Source: Steroidobacteraceae bacterium (lineage in GTDB: Bacteria; Pseudomonadota; Gammaproteobacteria; Steroidobacterales; Steroidobacteraceae). Taken from it: a DNA stretch of 64,000 bases. Position 1 is the first letter of the stretch. The number at the start of each line of letters is the position of its first letter. A program made the position numbers and the translations under genes. The notes under the pieces were generated by a model. That model was not told where the DNA came from. It did not search any database and was given only the letters and a program-made list of their open reading frames with translations. The stretch covers positions 54,441 to 118,440 of the forward strand of contig JABAQN010000011.1 of NCBI GenBank assembly GCA_019187495.1, read 5' to 3'. Below, one piece after another: positions 31,363 through 41,129 of the stretch.

Positions 31363-32586
31363 TCAGCGGATGTTGATCACGGTCTGCGTGATCTGGTCGG
31401 CGGTCGAGATCATCTGCGCGTTCGCCTGGAAGTTGCGCTGTGCGGTGATCATGTTGACGAGCTGCGCCGTCAGGTCGACGTTCGAGGCCTCGAGCGCGCC
31501 GGACTGCACGAGCCCGAAGCCGGAGTTGCCCGCCTGCCCGCGCTGCGCGGGCCCCGACGTGAACGTCTCCGACCAGGTCGTGTCGCCGAGCTGCTGCAGC
31601 CCCTGAGTGTTCGCGAAATTCGTCATCGCGACCTGCCCCAATGCGAGCGAGCGGCCGTTGGTGTAGCGCGCGCTGACGACACCGGTGCCGTCGACATCGA
31701 TGCCGGTCAGGCGCCCGGTCGTGAAGCCGTCCTGGCTCACCGAGTTCACCGTGAACTGGCTGCCGTACTGCGTCGCGCCGGCGACATCGACGGTCAGCGT
31801 GATCGGTGCCGCGCCGGTCGCCGGCGTGTAGGCCGGAAAGGCGAGCGACCCGCCCGCGGGCGTCACGAGCGCGCCGGAGTTCGAGAAGGCGAGCGGCTGC
31901 GGCCCGCCGACGGCGGTGCCGTCCACGTACAGGTGCGCATCCCACTGGTTGGGCGTCGCCGTGCGCACGAAGTAATAGCTCGCGGTATGCGCGGCGCCCA
32001 GCGAATCGTAGATCGTGATCGAGGTGGCGTTGTTGTAGCTCGTCGCATCGGTCGGGTCGAAGGTCGCGGCCGTGGGCGGCGAGGCATTCGCCGGCAGGTT
32101 GAACAGCAGGTCGACCGCGCCGGTCGCGCGCGGCGCGCTGTCGCCGACGATCAGCTGCAGGTCGGCGAGGCCGCCGGTGTTGAAGCCGCCCGTCGACAGC
32201 GGCGGATACGCCTGCAAGCGCATCGCCGCGTTGTTGACCACGTAGCCGTTGTTGTCCACGTGGAAGGCGCCGGAGCGCGTGTAGGCGAGCGCGCCCTGGT
32301 CCGACAACGTGAAGAAGCCCTCGCCCGAAATCGCGAGATCGAGGTTGTTGTCGGTGAAATCGATGTTGCCTTGCGCGAACTGCTGCGTGACCGAGGCGAC
32401 CTTCACGCCGTTGCCGATCGCGGTCTTGGCGACGCCGAACGACGACACGGCGAAGAGATCGGCGAACTCGGCGCGCGACGCCTTGAACCCGGTGGTCGAT
32501 GCGTTCGCGATGTTGTTGGCGGTGACGTTGAGGTCCGCCATCGCGGCGTTCATTCCGGACAGGGCAAGATTGAAAGGCATGGGCAA
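31363..32586 (-). CDS. flgE: Flagellar hook protein FlgE
   Basis: FlgE forms the hook (407 aa). The N-terminal rod-type motif reads FNLALSGMNAAMADLNVTAN, then NIANASTTGFKASRAEFADL. The C-terminus VDLTAQLVNMITAQRNFQAN, with ADQITQTVINIR, is typical. The Ala/Thr/Gly-rich middle forms the hook surface domains. Two ATGs lie two codons apart at the start (MPM). It begins 6 bp after flgD. Confidence 0.97.
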   Translation of the reverse strand: MPMPFNLALSGMNAAMADLNVTANNIANASTTGFKASRAEFADLFAVSSFGVAKTAIGNGVKVASVTQQFAQGNIDFTDNNLDLAISGEGFFTLSDQGALAYTRSGAFHVDNNGYVVNNAAMRLQAYPPLSTGGFNTGGLADLQLIVGDSAPRATGAVDLLFNLPANASPPTAATFDPTDATSYNNATSITIYDSLGAAHTASYYFVRTATPNQWDAHLYVDGTAVGGPQPLAFSNSGALVTPAGGSLAFPAYTPATGAAPITLTVDVAGATQYGSQFTVNSVSQDGFTTGRLTGIDVDGTGVVSARYTNGRSLALGQVAMTNFANTQGLQQLGDTTWSETFTSGPAQRGQAGNSGFGLVQSGALEASNVDLTAQLVNMITAQRNFQANAQMISTADQITQTVINIR

Positions 32587-32592
32587 TGCTCC

Positions 32593-33267
32593 TTAGAAGA
32601 TCTCGCGCACGGCGGCGAGATCGAGGGATCCGAGGGTGTTGGTGTTGAGCGTGAGGGTGCCGGCGGCACGGTCGATGCTGACGCTGTCGATGTAGCCGGC
32701 GGCATAGACCGGCAACGATTGCGCCTTGCCGCCGACCGTCGCGAGCGCTTCGACCGTGTATTCGCCCGGCGCGGCGACGCTGCCGGCATTGGTCTGGCCG
32801 TCCCAGGCGAAGCCGCCGGCGCCCGCCTTCGGCGACAGCTCGAGGGTGCGCACGAGCTGCCCCGCCGAGTCCTTGATCGAGAGCTGCACGCGCGACGCAC
32901 CGGCGGGCACGTCGACGGCGCCGTTGGCGCTGCCGCCTTCCGGGAGCGTCAGGGTGTCGCTTTCGGCGAGCACGCCGCGCCCGACGAGTGCCGCGCCATC
33001 CATGACACGCGAGCCCGCCAGCGAATCCGCGAGCGTCGCGAGCGAATCATTCATTTCCTTGATGCCGGACACCTGGCTGAACTGCGCGAGCTGCGTGACG
33101 AACTCGGTCGGCTCGAGCGGCTTCAGCGGATCCTGGTTTTTCAGCTGGGTGAGCATCAGGCGCAGGAACTGGTCCTGTCCGAGGCTCGTCTTCGCCGCGC
33201 CCGCCGCGAGCTCCTGCGCCCGTGCCGTGGCCGCGGCCCCCGCGGCATTGCCGATCGCCGCGCTCAC
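32593..33267 (-). CDS. flgD: Hook-capping scaffold protein FlgD
   Basis: FlgD (224 aa) caps the growing hook. The conserved N-terminal segment DQFLRLMLTQLKNQDPLKPL, followed by EPTEFVTQLAQFSQVSGIKEM, is unmistakable. The C-terminal half is the Ig-like/Tudor cap region (DVPAGASRVQLSIKDSAGQLV). Its start overlaps the flgC stop by 4 nt. Confidence 0.97.
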   Translation of the reverse strand: MSAAIGNAAGAAATARAQELAAGAAKTSLGQDQFLRLMLTQLKNQDPLKPLEPTEFVTQLAQFSQVSGIKEMNDSLATLADSLAGSRVMDGAALVGRGVLAESDTLTLPEGGSANGAVDVPAGASRVQLSIKDSAGQLVRTLELSPKAGAGGFAWDGQTNAGSVAAPGEYTVEALATVGGKAQSLPVYAAGYIDSVSIDRAAGTLTLNTNTLGSLDLAAVREIF

Positions 33268-33671
33268 GACTGGCCGATCCGCAGCGTCGCGAGCAGCATG
33301 TCGCGCGCCGTGTTCATCACTTCGACGTTGTTCTGGTAGCTGCGCGAGGCCGAGATCATGTCGACCATCTGCTCGACGACATTGACGTTCGGCGCGAAGA
33401 CATAGCCGTCGGCGTTGGCGAGCGGATTGCCGGGCTCATAGCGCGCCTCGGCGGGCGCGGTGCCCTCGACGATCGCGCGCACGCGCACGGCGGCACCGGC
33501 CTCTGCACCCGGTTTCAGCGCTTCGAAGACCGGGTGGCGGGCCTTGTAGGCCTCCGCGGCGCTGCCCGCGACGCTGTCCGCGTTGGCGAGATTGCTCGCG
33601 ACCGTGTTGAGTCGCACGGACTGGGCGTTCATGCCGGAGCCCGCGATATCGAATGTCCTGAATGACGACAT
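33264..33671 (-). CDS. flgC: Flagellar proximal rod protein FlgC
   Basis: FlgC is a proximal rod subunit (135 aa). FDIAGSGMNAQSVRLNTVAS with NLANADSVAG at the N-terminus and NVNVVEQMVDMISASRSYQN with VEVMNTARDMLLATLRIGQ at the C-terminus are diagnostic. It overlaps flgD by 4 nt and follows flgB by 18 bp. Confidence 0.97.
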   Translation of the reverse strand: MSSFRTFDIAGSGMNAQSVRLNTVASNLANADSVAGSAAEAYKARHPVFEALKPGAEAGAAVRVRAIVEGTAPAEARYEPGNPLANADGYVFAPNVNVVEQMVDMISASRSYQNNVEVMNTARDMLLATLRIGQS

Positions 33672-33689
33672 GGTTGCTCCCTGGCGCCC

Positions 33690-34058
33690 TTACTGGCCCG
33701 TGATGGCGGTCATCAGGCTGCGAAAGCGCGCGTTGAGAAAAGTGAGCGTGGCCTGGTAGCGGACCGCGTTCTCGGCGAAGGCCGCCTGCTCGAGCTGTGG
33801 ATCGACGGTGTTGCCGTCGAGCGAGGGCGCGAGCGGCACCCGGTACTTGAGCGAGGCCTGCAGCGCACCGTCCGTCCCCTGGCCATCCTGGCGGCCGCTT
33901 CCCGCGGCAGCGAGCGCCGCCTTGAAGTCGATGTCGCGCGCACGAAAACCCGGCGTGTCGGCGTTCGCGAGATTCTCGGCGAGCAGTTCGGTGCGACGCG
34001 ACGCGATCGCGAGCGCGTCGGGATGCACACCGAGATAAGCGTCAAGATTGAATCGCAT
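33690..34058 (-). CDS. flgB: Flagellar proximal rod protein FlgB
   Basis: FlgB (122 aa) is the first rod protein of the flgBCDEFGHIJKL operon. MRFNLDAYLGVHPDALAIAS, ELLAENLANADTPGFRARDI and AVRYQATLTFLNARFRSLMT match the family. The ATG at 34058 is preceded by a GGAG site 8 nt away and by a consensus sigma-54 promoter. Longer upstream frames would read through that promoter and are rejected. Confidence 0.96.
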   Translation of the reverse strand: MRFNLDAYLGVHPDALAIASRRTELLAENLANADTPGFRARDIDFKAALAAAGSGRQDGQGTDGALQASLKYRVPLAPSLDGNTVDPQLEQAAFAENAVRYQATLTFLNARFRSLMTAITGQ

Positions 34059-34098
34059 GGCCGACACTCCGTCAGGGATCTGACTCTGCCCGGAGTGG

Positions 34099-34114
34099 AG
34101 CAAGCTGCGTGCCA
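34099..34114 (-). promoter_or_regulatory. Sigma-54 (-24/-12) promoter of the flgBCDEFGHIJKL operon
   Basis: The minus strand reads TGGCACGCAGCTTGCT, a perfect match to TGGCACG-N4-TTGCW with the correct 10-nt GG-GC spacing. The predicted +1 near 34088 gives a 30-nt leader before flgB. It stands back-to-back with the flgA promoter, the two elements about 170 bp apart, so one enhancer-bound activator could serve both. Confidence 0.9.
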
Positions 34115-34280
34115 TGGCCGGCAAACAGCGCCATTGCGGGGTGGGTGCGGGCTTTGGGGTGCGCGGCGCGTGACCGCCTTCACGCGCCGGTGGCAAGGAC
34201 TTGCCGCCGGCGGCAGCCGTGCGCCGCGGGTCGCCGCATCGTAGTCAACGGCCACGCGCGAAAAATCTTGAGTGCCCCGT

Positions 34281-34296
34281 TGGCACGCGAGGTGCA
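34281..34296 (+). promoter_or_regulatory. Sigma-54 (-24/-12) promoter of flgA
   Basis: The plus strand reads TGGCACGCGAGGTGCA, with an exact TGGCACG block and the correct 10-nt GG-GC spacing. The predicted +1 is near 34307, two nucleotides before the first flgA ATG, so the message would be nearly leaderless. The distance from the -12 C to the ATG (14 nt) is identical to that at fleR. Confidence 0.82.
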
Positions 34297-34308
34297 GCAA
34301 TCCTGCGC

Positions 34309-35010
34309 ATGAAGATGACTGCGCCGGAAGTCGCCCTTTTGATGCTCGCAGCGAGTCTCGCCGTGACCGCACCGGCCTGGCCCGCCGATGTGCAACCGCT
34401 CGATACGCTGCGCGCCGCCGCGGAAGCCGCCGTGCGCGCGGATCTGCCCGCATCACGCCACCGCGTCACGGTCACTGCCGACGCGCCGGATCCGCGCCTG
34501 CGCCTCGCGGCCTGCCCGAATGCGCTCGCGACCGAACGCGCGGCCGCGTCGCTCGGCGCACGCAATCTCGTCTACGTCGCCTGCAACGAGGCGTGGCGCG
34601 TGATCGTCCCGGTGCGCATCACGACGCGCCTGCCGGCGCTCGTGCTGAAGCGCCCCGCCGAGCGCGGGCGCGAGCTCACCGCGGCGGATGTCGAAGTCCG
34701 GGACCAGGAGGTCGCCGGGCTCGCGCATCTTTATATGAGTGAGCCGGGCGCACTCGCCGGTCGCACGCTGCTGCGCGCAGCGGCGGCCGGCACCCTGCTC
34801 ACCGCGGCGATGTTCAGGCTCGAACCCGTCGTACGCCGCGGGCAGCAGGTCACGCTCCTCGCCTCGGCCGCGGGCATCGACATCCGGGCCACCGGGCGCG
34901 CACTCGAAAACGGCGCGCGGCACGAGCGGATCCGCGTCCAGAATCTCGGCTCGCTCAAGGTGGTCGAGGGCGTGGTCGATGAAGCCGGCGTGGTGCGGGT
35001 GACTCCATGA
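34309..35010 (+). CDS. flgA: Flagellar P-ring chaperone FlgA
   Basis: FlgA is the periplasmic chaperone for FlgI assembly (233 aa). A signal peptide is visible to about residue 26 (MKMTAPEVALLMLAASLAVT, then APAWPA). The C-terminal SAF-type domain has VLKRPAERGRELTAADVEVRD, and VRRGQQVTLLASAAGIDIRA matches the family. No ribosome site fits either of two close ATGs (34309 or 34315), which agrees with the sigma-54 promoter placing +1 just before them. It is divergent from flgB and followed by flgM. Confidence 0.94.
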   Translation: MKMTAPEVALLMLAASLAVTAPAWPADVQPLDTLRAAAEAAVRADLPASRHRVTVTADAPDPRLRLAACPNALATERAAASLGARNLVYVACNEAWRVIVPVRITTRLPALVLKRPAERGRELTAADVEVRDQEVAGLAHLYMSEPGALAGRTLLRAAAAGTLLTAAMFRLEPVVRRGQQVTLLASAAGIDIRATGRALENGARHERIRVQNLGSLKVVEGVVDEAGVVRVTP

Positions 35011-35029
35011 GCCAGCGCAAGCACCGGCC

Positions 35030-35056
35030 TAAAGTTTTCGCCTCTGCTGCCGTTAC
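35030..35056 (+). promoter_or_regulatory. Sigma-28 (FliA) promoter of flgM
   Basis: TAAAGTTT is a perfect -35 block, followed by exactly 11 nt and GCCGTTAC (six of eight to GCCGATAA). It lies between the flgA stop and flgM, 29 bp before the flgM ATG. FliA-driven flgM expression is the usual feedback arrangement. Confidence 0.85.
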
Positions 35057-35085
35057 AGCCTGCGTAGCGGACGAGAGATGTCACC

Positions 35086-35406
35086 ATGTCTAGTAAAATC
35101 AATGGATTGACGGGCGGTCCTGGCAAAGTAGGTGAAAACCAGCCGGTCGCGCGCTCACGCAGCGCAGCCACCGGCAGCGAGTCGGGGCCCGCCAGCGGCG
35201 CCGGCGTGCAGATCACCGAAGCGGCCCGCCAGCTTGCCGCGCTCGAGCAATATGTCAAAGACCTGCCGGTCGTCGACGAGGTGCGCGTCGCGGCGCTGCG
35301 CAGCGCGATCCAGCTTGGGCATTACAAGTTCGACCCGGAAGCGACCGCGACGAAGCTGATGTGCCTCGAGCGTGATCTCGCCTCGCTCGGCGTCGGCCGG
35401 AAATAG
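35086..35406 (+). CDS. flgM: Anti-sigma-28 factor FlgM
   Basis: FlgM (106 aa) holds FliA inactive and is exported once the hook is finished. MSSKINGLTGG starts the disordered N-terminal half. The FliA-binding C-terminal half has VQITEAARQLAALEQYVKDL, VVDEVRVAALRSAIQLGHYK and FDPEATATKLMCLERDL. A GAGAGATG ribosome site precedes the ATG. It has its own sigma-28 promoter and probably also receives flgA transcripts. Confidence 0.96.
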   Translation: MSSKINGLTGGPGKVGENQPVARSRSAATGSESGPASGAGVQITEAARQLAALEQYVKDLPVVDEVRVAALRSAIQLGHYKFDPEATATKLMCLERDLASLGVGRK

Positions 35407-35410
35407 GCGC

Positions 35411-35896
35411 TTGGACGCGGCCGTCACGCGCGACCATCTCGCGCGCCTCTTCGCGGAGGAAGCCGCAGTGCTCGGGCGGCTCGAGACGCTGCTCGAGACC
35501 GAACATGCACTGCTCGCCAGCCGCGATGTCGATGGCCTCGACGCGGCGGGTCGCGAGCGCCAGGGCGGCATCGGCACGCTGCTGCGCGTGCAGTCGGAGC
35601 GCAATTCGTTCTGCCGCATGCTCGGATTCGAGGAAGGTGCGGTCGGCCTCGGCAAGCTGCTCGCCTGGTGCGACCCCGAGGGCCGGCTGCGCGTGCGCTG
35701 GGAAGACTGCGCCGCCCGCGCCGGCCGGTGCCGTACCTTGAACGACCGCAACGGCGTGCTCGCAAACGCGCAGCTGCGCCGCGTCTCGAATTTCCTCGGC
35801 GCGCTCACCGGTGCGCCGAAGCAGCCGGCCACGTATTCGCCTTCCGCGACCGCCGCATCGCTGCCGACCGGTCGCCTGCTCGCCGCGAAAGCGTAA
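35411..35896 (+). CDS. flgN: Flagellar export chaperone FlgN
   Basis: FlgN is the chaperone for FlgK and FlgL export. The product is about 161 aa, mostly helical (ARLFAEEAAVLGRLETLLET, GRERQGGIGTLLRVQSERNS, LNDRNGVLANAQLRRVSNFL); the LNxxNGxL element is typical of FlgN. No ATG gives a suitable start: the ATG at 35372 overlaps flgM by 35 nt, whereas TTG at 35411 starts 4 nt after the flgM stop. The TTG is preferred, but the start is uncertain. Confidence 0.85.
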   Translation: MDAAVTRDHLARLFAEEAAVLGRLETLLETEHALLASRDVDGLDAAGRERQGGIGTLLRVQSERNSFCRMLGFEEGAVGLGKLLAWCDPEGRLRVRWEDCAARAGRCRTLNDRNGVLANAQLRRVSNFLGALTGAPKQPATYSPSATAASLPTGRLLAAKA

Positions 35897-35963
35897 CTCC
35901 TCCGCGGTACCGGCACCCCCGGGGTGTATCCTGCCCTCGCGCCCGATTGGCGGGAGGGGCTCC

Positions 35964-36485
35964 ATGACAAACCGACTCGCCGGCTTCGCAGCCACCAGCA
36001 GCACCCTCCTGTTCACTCTGGGATGCGACCCCGCAACCGGCGATCCGGAGCTGGTCAGGGTGGCGCTCGACACGCTCGCCGGTGAATGCACCCGCGTCGG
36101 CGGCACACCGCATATCGAGCGTGCCGTGCAACGCGCCGATCTCAACGCCGACGGCCACGGGGACTACGTCCTCTACGCCGGCTGGATCGAATGCGGGAAT
36201 GCCGCGAGCATCTATGGAGACCGCACGAAGAGCGTCGCGGTGTTCTGCGGTGACGGCCGCGGCGGTGCCGCCGAGACTTTCGCCGACTCGGTCTACGATG
36301 CGCGCATCGAATCGGGAAGCTCCTCCGCTCCCCGACTGTGGATGACCGTCTCCGCGGAACTCTGCGGCCGGCCTCCCGCGCTCACCTTTGCGGCCGAATC
36401 GTTCTGCGATCGCGCGATCGACTGGAACGCGGCCACGGGCCGCTTCGACTACGCGCCGCTCGACACGATACGGATGATCGAATAG
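35964..36485 (+). CDS. Hypothetical exported protein with Asp-rich Ca-binding-like loop
   Basis: The gene is not recognised. It encodes 173 aa from ATG 35964 with a GGGAGGGG ribosome site. The N-terminus is a probable signal peptide, and a weak lipobox (FTLGC) at Cys21 may make it a lipoprotein. Residues 59-67, DLNADGHGD, look like a DxNxDGxxD calcium loop as in EF-hand, dockerin or FG-GAP repeats. Five further cysteines (42, 77, 95, 134, 148) suggest disulfides in the periplasm. It is convergent with rarD and lies after flgN, but nothing links it to the flagellum except position. Confidence 0.7.
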   Translation: MTNRLAGFAATSSTLLFTLGCDPATGDPELVRVALDTLAGECTRVGGTPHIERAVQRADLNADGHGDYVLYAGWIECGNAASIYGDRTKSVAVFCGDGRGGAAETFADSVYDARIESGSSSAPRLWMTVSAELCGRPPALTFAAESFCDRAIDWNAATGRFDYAPLDTIRMIE

Positions 36486-36501
36486 GCGCGGGCCGGCACG
36501 C

Positions 36502-37416
36502 CTACCCGCTCGCGGGAAGGTGACGCGCACCGAACCAGCCGTCCGCGGCGAACACGACGAGCCCGAGCCAGATGCAGGCGAAGCCGAGCAAGCGGTCGTA
36601 CGTGAACGCCTCGCCGAGGAACAGCAGTCCGCAGAGCATCTGCAGCGTCGGCGCGAGGTACTGCAGCAGGCCGAGCACGGAATAAGGCAGGCGGCGCGCG
36701 CCGTACGCGAAGCCGAGGAGCGGCAGCGCGGTCAGCGCACCGCCGAATACCAGCAGCGCATCGCGCCATGCGCCGCCGTGGCCGAACGCACCGACGCCCC
36801 GCCATTCGCTGAAGCCGAGCCAGCCGAGCGCCGGCAACAGCAGGATCAGGCTTTCGATCGCGAGCCCGGGCATCGACTCCACCGCCACGAGTTTGCGGAT
36901 GAGTCCGTAGAGGCAAAAGCTCGCTGCGAGCGTGAGCGCCACCCAGGGAGGTTCGCCGAATCGGGCCGTCAACCACATGACTCCGAGCGCGGCGCACCCG
37001 ACCGCGATCCACTGCGGCCCGCTCAGGCGTTCGCGCAGCCACAGCACGCCGACCAGCACATTCGCGAGCGGGCCGATGAAGTAACCGAGGCTCGCATCGA
37101 GCACGCGGCCATGCGTGACGGCCCAGATGTAGATGCCCCAGTTGACGCTGATGAGCACGCTGCTCGCGACCAGCATCGGCAGCACGCGCGGTGCCGCGAG
37201 CGCACGACGCAACCAGCCGCTCTCGCCGCGCAGCGCGAGCCATCCGACCACGAATACCGCGCACCACACGACGCGATGCGCGACGATCTGCACGGCCGGC
37301 ACGGCCTTCAACTGATACCAGTAGAGCGGAAAGAGGCCCCAGATGGCATAGGCCGAAATCGCGGCCGCATACCCGCGGCGATCGGCGGGCGGCGAGCGGC
37401 CCACGGCGATGCTCAC
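36502..37416 (-). CDS. rarD: EamA-family transporter RarD
   Basis: RarD is an inner-membrane drug/metabolite transporter (304 aa, about ten helices). Family features include YAAAISAYAIWGLFPLYWYQ, AHRVVWCAVFVVGWLAL, SVNWGIYIWAVTHGRVLDAS and LGYFIGPLANVLVGVLWLRERL. Its substrate is unknown; the name comes from chloramphenicol-related phenotypes. The start overlaps the kdsB stop by 4 nt, so it is the last gene of the LPS-related minus-strand string. Confidence 0.9.
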   Translation of the reverse strand: MSIAVGRSPPADRRGYAAAISAYAIWGLFPLYWYQLKAVPAVQIVAHRVVWCAVFVVGWLALRGESGWLRRALAAPRVLPMLVASSVLISVNWGIYIWAVTHGRVLDASLGYFIGPLANVLVGVLWLRERLSGPQWIAVGCAALGVMWLTARFGEPPWVALTLAASFCLYGLIRKLVAVESMPGLAIESLILLLPALGWLGFSEWRGVGAFGHGGAWRDALLVFGGALTALPLLGFAYGARRLPYSVLGLLQYLAPTLQMLCGLLFLGEAFTYDRLLGFACIWLGLVVFAADGWFGARHLPASG

Positions 37417-38123
37417 AGGCGCCGCAGGTCGTCCGGCGTGTTCACGTCCGGACCCGGCGGCTGCACGGCATCCGCGACACGGATCTCCATGCCGTGCTCG
37501 AGCGCACGCAGCTGCTCGAGCTTTTCGAGCTGCTCGAGGCGTGTCGGCGGGAGCGACGCGAGGCGCAGCAGCGCACCGACGCGATAGGCGTAGAGGCCGA
37601 CGTGCCGGCGCGCCTCGTGCGCGCCCGTGTCGCGATCGTGCGGGATCGGCGCGCGGCTGAAGTAGAGCGCCCTGCCCTCCCGGTCGGTCACCACCTTGAC
37701 GACGTTCGGGTCGAGGTACTGCTCGCGTGTCGCGACCGCCGTGGCGAGCGTCGAAATCGCCGCGGCGGGATGCGCTTCGAGCACCGCGGCCACCTGGTCG
37801 ATGAGCGCGGCCGGCATCCGCGGTTCATCGCCCTGCAGGTTGACGATGATGTCCTCGCCACGGAAATCGCGCGCGCGCGCGACCTCGGCGATGCGGTCGG
37901 TGCCGGAGGCGTGCGAGGCGGCCGTCATGCACACGTCGGCGCCGGCGGCACGCGCCGCGGCGGCAATGCGCTCGTCGTCCGTCGCGACGATCACGGCCGC
38001 GGCCCGCGAGGCACGCGCCCGCTCGTATACATGCGTGATCATCGGCCGTCCCTCGATCGATGCGAGCGGCTTGCCGGGGAAGCGCGAGGACTGCCAGCGG
38101 GCCGGGATGACGACGCGGAACAT
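37413..38123 (-). CDS. kdsB: CMP-KDO synthetase KdsB
   Basis: KdsB (3-deoxy-manno-octulosonate cytidylyltransferase) activates KDO with CTP for lipid A-core assembly in the cytoplasm. The product is 236 aa. The nucleotide-binding N-terminus reads VVIPARWQSSRFPGKPLASI. HASGTDRIAEVARA, IIVNLQGDEPRMPAALIDQV, YFSRAPIPHDRD and HVGLYAYRVGALLRL are family blocks. It is 7 bp downstream of the ycaR-like gene. Confidence 0.96.
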   Translation of the reverse strand: MFRVVIPARWQSSRFPGKPLASIEGRPMITHVYERARASRAAAVIVATDDERIAAAARAAGADVCMTAASHASGTDRIAEVARARDFRGEDIIVNLQGDEPRMPAALIDQVAAVLEAHPAAAISTLATAVATREQYLDPNVVKVVTDREGRALYFSRAPIPHDRDTGAHEARRHVGLYAYRVGALLRLASLPPTRLEQLEKLEQLRALEHGMEIRVADAVQPPGPDVNTPDDLRRL

Positions 38124-38130
38124 CGCCGCG

Positions 38131-38319
38131 TCAGCGATCGAGCAGCGGATCGTCGGCCGCGAGCAGCTTCGCTTCCTCGACCAGCATGACCGGTACGCCT
38201 TCGCGGATCGGATAGGCGAGCCGGTCGATGCGGCAGACGAGCAGCGCTTCGCTGCGCCTGTGGATCACGGGCCCCTTGCAGAGCGGGCAGGCGATGATGT
38301 CGAGGAGTCGGGTATCCAC
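38131..38319 (-). CDS. ycaR: Trm112-like small protein YcaR
   Basis: This is a 62-aa protein of the Trm112/UPF0434 family, commonly between lpxK and kdsB. It starts LLDIIACPLCKGPVI (Cys11, Cys14), has LLVCRIDRLAYPIREGVPVM (Cys29), and ends in a helix with an acidic patch. The cysteines suggest a zinc-ribbon-like fold. The precise bacterial role is unclear. Confidence 0.93.
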   Translation of the reverse strand: MDTRLLDIIACPLCKGPVIHRRSEALLVCRIDRLAYPIREGVPVMLVEEAKLLAADDPLLDR

Positions 38320-38343
38320 ATTCCCTCCCGGCGATCCGGTATC

Positions 38344-39360
38344 TCAGGCGCGGTGCGCGAATGCCGCGATTTTCGCATCGACGAGCGCCAGCAGCGCGCG
38401 CGCGTCCTCGTCGCCGAAGCTCGCCGAGACCGGGACGTAGCCGAGCCGCGATGACGCGAATGCCGCGCATTTTACGGCATCTTTCTCCGTCATGAGGATC
38501 GGCAGGTCATCGTCGAAGGCGAGATCGGCCGCCGTGAATACGTGGTGATCGGGGAACGCGTGGGGCACGACGTCGAGACCCGCATCACGCAGCGTGCGGA
38601 AGAAGCGCCCGGGATGGCCGATGCCGGCCACCGCATGCACACGCTGCCCGGCGAGCGAAGCGAGCGGCAGCGGCGTGTCCCTGGGGCCCGCGAGCGGCAG
38701 GACGCCCGTCGCCGCGAGCCGCATATGGAACACGGGGCGACCCGCGAGACTGCGCTCGCCCGAGCCTTCGGTGAGGATCACGGCATCAACCTTACGCAGG
38801 CGCGCCGGTCCCTCGCGCAGCGGCCCGGCCGGCAACATCAGGCCGTTGCCATGGCCGCGCTCGCCGTCGATCAGCACGAGCTCGCAGTCGCGGGCGAGCG
38901 CCAGGTGTTGCAGGCCGTCGTCCGCGACGATCACGTCGACGTTCTGGGTGGCGAGGAGCCGGCCGGCGACGGCGCGCCGGCGACCGACCGCGACGGGTCG
39001 AGCGGTGCGGCGGTGGATCAGGAGCGGCTCGTCGCCGACCTCGGCCGCCGCCGATGCGCCCTCGACCAGCCGGGGCGCGTCACCGCCCCGCCCGTAACCA
39101 CGCGACACGACGCCGGGGCGATGGCCGGCGGCTGCGAGCTGCGACACGAGCCACACGGTGAACGGTGTCTTGCCGGTGCCGCCGACCGTGAGATTGCCGA
39201 CGACGATCACGGGCAGGGACAGCCGGGTCGACGACAGGAGCCCGATCCGGTAGGCCTGCCTGCGCAGCGCCACGGCGAGTGCGAAGAGCCACGACAGCGG
39301 CCGCAGCAACGCCGCACCGAAGGCACGCCCATACCAGACCGCATTGAGCCATCGCTCCAT
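38344..39360 (-). CDS. lpxK: Tetraacyldisaccharide 4'-kinase LpxK
   Basis: LpxK phosphorylates the 4' position of the lipid A precursor at the inner membrane. The product is 338 aa. An N-terminal hydrophobic helix, about 15-33, anchors it, and the P-loop GNLTVGGTGKTP spans residues 55-66. GVVSRGYGR, VDVIVADDGLQHLALARDCE and TEKDAVKC are further family motifs. It lies 11 bp after msbA, the classical msbA-lpxK pair. Confidence 0.96.
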   Translation of the reverse strand: MERWLNAVWYGRAFGAALLRPLSWLFALAVALRRQAYRIGLLSSTRLSLPVIVVGNLTVGGTGKTPFTVWLVSQLAAAGHRPGVVSRGYGRGGDAPRLVEGASAAAEVGDEPLLIHRRTARPVAVGRRRAVAGRLLATQNVDVIVADDGLQHLALARDCELVLIDGERGHGNGLMLPAGPLREGPARLRKVDAVILTEGSGERSLAGRPVFHMRLAATGVLPLAGPRDTPLPLASLAGQRVHAVAGIGHPGRFFRTLRDAGLDVVPHAFPDHHVFTAADLAFDDDLPILMTEKDAVKCAAFASSRLGYVPVSASFGDEDARALLALVDAKIAAFAHRA

Positions 39361-39371
39361 CCGCGGCGCGC

Positions 39372-41125
<1,754 letters not shown>

Positions 41126-41129
<4 letters not shown>

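Noticed and set aside
35914..35926. CACCCCCGGGGTG palindrome after flgN as a terminator
   Set aside because: Only a 4-bp RNA stem with a usable loop forms and there is no T-tract; in GC-rich DNA this is expected by chance.
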